This document shows positions 59,376 through 64,000 of a stretch of DNA of 64,000 bases, piece after piece. Position numbers and translations under genes: made by a program. Source of the stretch: Atriophallophorus winterbourni (Eukaryota > Platyhelminthes > Trematoda > Plagiorchiida > Microphallidae); assembly GCA_013407085.1 (NCBI GenBank), contig JACCGJ010023935.1, positions 1 through 64,000 on the forward strand. Direction: 5' to 3'. Below the pieces are notes generated by a model that saw nothing but the letters and a program-made list of their open reading frames with translations, ran no database searches and was not told the DNA's origin. The stretch's first letter is position 1. Every line of letters starts with the position of its first letter.

Positions 59376-61290
59376 TTACTGTTACTGGATGATGTATTAA
59401 AGAATCAAATTAGAGTTCAATAACGAAGTTAAAACGGGGTAAACACAAGTGTTAGGGGCTTCTTGGAATACTTGGAGGATTGAAAATCCATAATCTTAAT
59501 GGACATTAATCATGAAAATCGTGGGAACGTAGGAACACTTAGAAGTAGTCATGCCGATAACAGTTCTACTCTTCAATCTGTGTCTAATTGTATCTCTATC
59601 TAACGTAAAAATCATCGTGTTATTTCGTGTTGCATTTACACAATATGAATTGCAATTCTGCATGAACATTCACTATTACTTCAAGATTATTTAGAACAAC
59701 TTGTTTTCAATGCACATCATTAAGTGAAATATTTTAACTGGTGGAAAGTAAAATTGAAAAATACGATCAATAATGCCGTTGAGTGCAATAGTCGGCTGCG
59801 GTTAATAATCGCATGCTTGATCAAATAGCGTGGTAATAATTTCGGTGTATCTCGTTTATTTGCGCAATAACTGACAAAAACAATTTTTCCTGGATAATTG
59901 AGAACTTGACTTGTTAACATGTATGTGAGAACGAATATGATCCAGACGAAATGCTAAATTGGCACGGACACCCAGTTTATGGGAATGAAAATGCGTGTGA
60001 AAAATTTTGATGGACGATCTGACGTTGAAAATTAACTCGGATGAATGATGATGTTTCTTTGTTGTCTAAATTGACCGTTTGAGATGAATTTCGAAAATTT
60101 ATTCCAACCTGCTCGTGTTTGCCTCGCGATGGCTGAAAAATATTTTGGTACATATGAACACCCGATTCCAAATTTATGCAGAAAATTTCAAGCGCTGCGT
60201 TATACAATCAAGTTAAAAGAGATATATTGGGTAGAAAATTTCCGAACAAATAGTAAGAAATTTAAATTACATATAAATGAATAATTTCTGAACGATTTCG
60301 TATCAGTGAAACTTTTCTGGTTTCAAATCGCAAAATTGGAGAATAATGAGAATAATGTTAAATGTTTGAATTAATTTAGCTAGAAAATTTCCTCGGATTA
60401 ATAAAAAAATATGCTTGTCTTTTATCGATCTTCGATTCACAGGCAAATTTATACCGGGATATATATATATATATATATATAAGTCGGTTTTTCAGAACTT
60501 TCATAAGTAATAGCCTTTATGAAAGTAAGTTTTCACGTGCATGTCATCTCACAGTGACGTGAGAGAAAATCTTTGTAAGTCGAACTTCCAATGTTTGAAG
60601 TTCGAATAACTAATTGTCTTACCCTTTGACGGCAGCCAGAAGGAAATGGATAGTGAAATTTACGATCTAGTTATAGGCAAAAACAACGCACAGTTGCAAT
60701 ATTCTTTTAACTCAATAATGAAAAAACAACGCTAAGTTTCACGGCGATATCTTTTCTTAGCACTATTTATGCTGAACACGTTTGCTGCTGTAAACCGTCT
60801 AAACACAAGTCTAATAAAACCCCGTATCTCGTAAACAGTTCTATCGACAAGACCCTGCTGATCAATTTACAATCGCTATACGCGAGTAAAGAAACCTACA
60901 TCGGTGTTCTCAATATGTGAAACTCTCAATCTCTATTGATCTGTCATCATCCCCATAGGTGAACACTTATCTGATGCCGCTAAGCATCATAGATTTGTAG
61001 TGTCAGATAATGGTAATGCTGTGATCGAATAATAGCGTATAACTAAATCGAAAGTAATAAATAAATAAATAAATATGAGGAATGTTTCCGATGTATACCA
61101 AAAAAAAGAAAATGTATGCCTATGGATAATGTAGAAAATTCACATTGCTATTTTTGAAAGTTTTATCCGATAATTAGAAAAATAGCTTAATTTGATGTCA
61201 TGAGCCAATAACTCTGTTGTGCAGCGCGTTCTTGAAAAGCAGCAGCATTTCCAAACTTTCGAAATTGAAAAGAACTCTAGGCAAAAACGA
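59376..61290. other. AT-rich sequence with microsatellites
   Basis: An AT dinucleotide run at 60459-60481 and an AAAT run at 61056-61074. No gene recognised; the frame 60084-60284 is unassigned. Confidence 0.4.
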
Positions 61291-61294
61291 AACA

Positions 61295-61600
61295 CAGAAT
61301 CACAGTGTTTGAACATCGTGGTTCGTTGTACGAACCCTATACAACAGTGGCATTCAAGTATAACTTTGCTTACCATTCATTCACTGGTTCAAGGCTCACT
61401 GAAACTCATATTACTGTCTCCATCTGATGACGGCAAACATCCAGAAACCGGTAGTGGAATGTAATTTCGGGGGATATGAGCAACACTTCACTTTGGTCAT
61501 TATAAGCGGCTTGAGTGTTTGACCACGAATCACTATGTTATTCTGTGTTTGAAGATCGTGGTTCGTTCTGTATCAAAACCCTATGCACAGTGGAATTTCA
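61295..61600 (+). mobile_element. Subfamily-2 hammerhead repeat, one unit plus part
   Basis: ATCGTGGTTCGTTGTAC at 61315 and ATCGTGGTTCGTTCTG at 61555 mark a 240-bp unit and the start of the next, in direct orientation. The ribozyme of this copy (61420-61457) is the best of its subfamily. Confidence 0.75.
61420..61457 (+). ncRNA. Subfamily-2 hammerhead ribozyme, core intact
   Basis: Stem I CCAT/GTGG (four pairs with a G-U), CTGATGA, CGGC-AAACA-TCCA (three pairs counting a C-T mismatch and a C-A at the base), GAAA, ACCGGT, cleavage after A. The basal stem II pair, normally G-C, is C-A in this subfamily, so activity may be weak. Confidence 0.65.
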
Positions 61601-61639
61601 AGAATAACCTTGTTTATTATACACTGTATGGCAACAATG

Positions 61640-62115
61640 TTCGGGATTGATTTTACACAACACGTAGACAAATAGATCATTTTTTGCGTTATACCATACG
61701 AGATCTTGCGTGTTAAGCTGATTCGTGTGATGCATAGATTTGCCAAGCTGCAGCATTTTACATTTCGCAGGGTTAAATGGTAACTCATTTGTCTGGGACC
61801 AATGGGATAACGTTCACTGATCCCGTTGTAATGCCATACAGACATTAACACACGTGACACGTTTCAATTTTTAATATCACCGAAAAACAGTATCAAGTTA
61901 CATCCAATATCCTCTGCTATATCGTTCATATGCACCAAGAACAGAAGAGTTCCATGCACAGAGACCTGTGGAACTCCACTTGTGAACTAAATTTTTCTAG
62001 AAATATTGCTGCCAACGCGAACTTGAAAGCTTCTATCAGTAAGATAGTACCTTATCCGATGCAGTAACATCCCTGTTGTTCCATAAGCTCCGAGCATTTT
62101 ACTAAAGTGCCATGG
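61640..62115 (-). pseudogene. LINE reverse transcriptase palm remnant
   Basis: Minus-strand translation in one frame gives SGVPQVSVHGTLLFLVHMND then IAEDIGCNLILFFGDIKN, the RT segment from the GVPQGS turn to motif C with FADD changed to FFGD. An FNPAKCKMLQLG-like piece lies downstream. Loss of one catalytic Asp and several stops make it dead. The 3' end is not recognisable. Confidence 0.65.
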
Positions 62116-62122
62116 TTTACTC

Positions 62123-62690
62123 TAGATTCAAAATTCAAGTTTCGAGATTTATGGTTAAAAAAGCAAATCGCTGTAAAGTACCATAGGATATACATATACA
62201 AAATTAAAAATCGTTACTTGTATGATCATATCCATGTTCTTCATAGGTGAAGCAAAAATAATCCCCAATGGCGACACAGACTGAGGGAAAATAATCTTTG
62301 GATGGACGGTATTTCCGTGCGTTAAAAAATATAGACATCAATAGGTAGGGGCCATCGCAGTAGTTCTCAACATAAGGTTTTGTAACCTTTTTTAAAGAGG
62401 TGCTCGTTCGCTGAGGTAACAATATCTGTCGGCAAGTTATTCCACAAAAAGCATACACGAACAGCGAAGAAGTTAAGATGACAAATCAATCGTGAGTGTG
62501 GGATTTGAAGGGTCAAAGGGTGGCTGCGTGTGGGGAGAACCGAACCAAACTTGAAGAGGTGTTTGAGAGAGTGGGATTTCGCGTAGATGATTCTATTGAA
62601 AGCTTTAAAATTATCGAGATAGCAAGCAAGTACAGTATCACATTCGTCTAGTGCCTTTGTTCAATCTGCGAAATCAGAAATAAGGTCCTT
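62123..62690 (-). pseudogene. CR1-like LINE 3' end, old
   Basis: Minus-strand translation: HSLKHLFKFGSVLPTRSHPL then TLQIPHSRLICHLNFFAVRV, CFLWNNLPTDIVTSA. It ends with an AGC-GATTT-GCT hairpin and a decayed CTTGAAT tail (62123-62148). Confidence 0.68.
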
Positions 62691-62705
62691 TATTCAATAT
62701 GCTTT

Positions 62706-64000
62706 AAGATTCAAGATTCAAGATTCAAGAATTTATGGTATAAAAAAGCTCGTAGCTTGACAACACCACAGGATATTTGTATAAGGACAATAAATATATA
62801 TACAAAAAAGATTGAGTCTTTAGGAAGATCGACAGTTTTGTAGTTGCAAAAATGCCGTGTATTGTGGCGGTATGATGGGTAAAAAAAATATTCGTTTGGA
62901 AAAAAATCATGTTATATAAACGGGATGTAGTGTGGAATTACTACGCATAAATATATCCAATTTGTTCCTGAAAATCCTTTTACTAGATGTTTGGACAACA
63001 TCTGACGGTAGGGAGTTCCTTAAGAAACAAACGCGCACCGAATAGAAGAACCGACGGCAGTTCCGGTGGGAATGTGGAATATCAAATACCAATGGGTGAG
63101 TACGTGTGGCATGGCTTCACCGGAGGCGAAATAGATGCCTCAGAGGGTGCGCCTTGGAGTTCTTTATTTTGTAGGTTAGTATTTGAACGAATCGAACCCT
63201 TCTGCGAAGCAGTGTGTCCAAATTAGGCTGCTCAAGTCGATTCTCATATGGTAGGTTGCGGAGGCAGCCAACCATTTTAGTTGCTCTGTGATAAATCCTC
63301 TCGAGCAGCTGGATGTCCTTTTGTAGCCATGGTGACCAAGCTTGCACTGAATAATCCATCACCGGGTTAATATACGTATTTATGAGCATGGAGAATGATT
63401 CCAGGAAAAATGTCCGAAAATACGCCGAAGCATACCTAGCATGCGGCTAGCTCGGTTGTACACTGCTTCGCATTGCATGCTAAACTTCAGACTTCCACTA
63501 ATCCATATGCCGAGGTCTTTTTCTTTGGTTGTCCATTCCGGTTGATTTGATCCAAGGTTGTATGAGAATGGGAATCTTTGCCTATTTGCAACATTTTACA
63601 CTTTCGGAAGTTGAATGGAAGTTTATTTCTCTCCGACCAGTTGTTCTATAGGTCCAAATCGCTTCGTAAGCGCAAACAGTCCACGCTTGACGTGATTCGC
63701 ATCCAAATTTTAGCATCATCCACAAAGAGAACCATTTTGGCTGTGACAAGTTTCGGAAGGTCGTTGATGTAAACCAGAAAGAGAACCGGACCAAGTACCG
63801 AACCTTGTGGGACACCGCTAGTGGCCTCGATTTCCCCAGACATCACACCATCGATACGTACAGTTGCTTTGCGATCAAGAAGGTAACTTTTCAGCCAGGC
63901 AAGAAGGCACCCATTAATACCAACATCGTGCAGCTTGCGCAGGAGTATAGAATGGTCCACGCGATCAAACGCCTATGATATGTCCAAGTAACACGCATGC
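62706..64000 (-). pseudogene. CR1-like LINE running off the right edge
   Basis: Reading leftward from the edge: CYLDIS then stop then AFDRVDHSILL (motif A with AAG to TAG), SGVPQGSVLGPVLFLVYIND, LVTAKMVLFVDDAKIW (motif C FVDD), then after frameshifts DYSVQAWSPWLQKDI, YHRATKMVGCL, NCRRFFYSVRVCFLRNSLP. The AAGC-TACGA-GCTT hairpin and CTTGAAT tail (62706-62730) follow. The 5' part lies outside the window. Confidence 0.82.

Noticed and set aside
60459..60481. AT dinucleotide run as a possible regulatory element
   Set aside because: A plain microsatellite with no gene nearby.
1..64000. LTR retrotransposons, DNA transposons with terminal inverted repeats, CRISPR arrays, tRNA or rRNA genes
   Set aside because: No integrase, protease or transposase motifs, no spaced direct-repeat array and no cloverleaf or rRNA segment was recognised by eye.

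Overview
This is a stretch of AT-rich animal genomic DNA, most likely from a parasitic flatworm and probably a digenean trematode. It has no bacterial-style operons, and its long introns are packed with non-LTR and Penelope-like retroelements. The organism is inferred from the repeat types (CR1-like elements with a PHD-finger ORF1, RTE-like elements with a C-terminal zinc finger, Penelope-like GIY-YIG elements carrying hammerhead ribozymes) and from the style of the one host gene. No species is claimed.

The only host gene I can support is a cadherin/protocadherin on the minus strand. Its 5' exon (signal peptide, EC1 to start of EC3) is at 30285-31370. A second exon is at 23973-24584 and a third at 5745-6087. 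The exon junctions are phase-compatible with good GT/AG signals, and the gene runs off the left edge. The introns are about 5.7 kb and 17.9 kb. The region from 31.4 to 64 kb has no recognisable host gene.

Everything else is mobile DNA or anonymous AT-rich sequence. (1) CR1-like LINEs: a near-complete but decayed element at 47.8-52.35 kb and several 5'-truncated copies (9.3-10.4, 11.8-12.5, 16.7, 27.6, 42.7-44.1, 55.2-55.5, 61.6-62.1, 62.1-62.7, 62.7-64.0 kb). (2) RTE-like LINEs: a minus-strand element at 41.3-45.3 kb split by a CR1 insertion, plus 3' fragments at 2.2, 14.1-14.9, 20.8, 40.2, 47.4 and 53.1 kb. (3) Penelope-like elements (PLEs): family 1 at 55.5-56.4 kb, and family 2 at 0.06, 13.1-14.1, 17.8-18.5, 28.4-29.2 and 58.0-59.4 kb. 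(4) About seventeen copies of a short repeat with a unit of 231-242 bp that contains a type I hammerhead ribozyme, often as partial tandem dimers flanked by 12-13 bp target-site duplications. This is the organisation expected of metazoan retrozymes. (5) One GC-rich 551-bp insertion with a 15-bp target-site duplication.

The most interesting system is the ribozyme-bearing pair: PLEs with hammerheads at their ends, and small non-autonomous hammerhead repeats that resemble retrozymes and may use PLE or LINE machinery. Two copies are intact enough by eye to be tested for self-cleavage, and one PLE hammerhead overlaps the stop codon of the endonuclease ORF.
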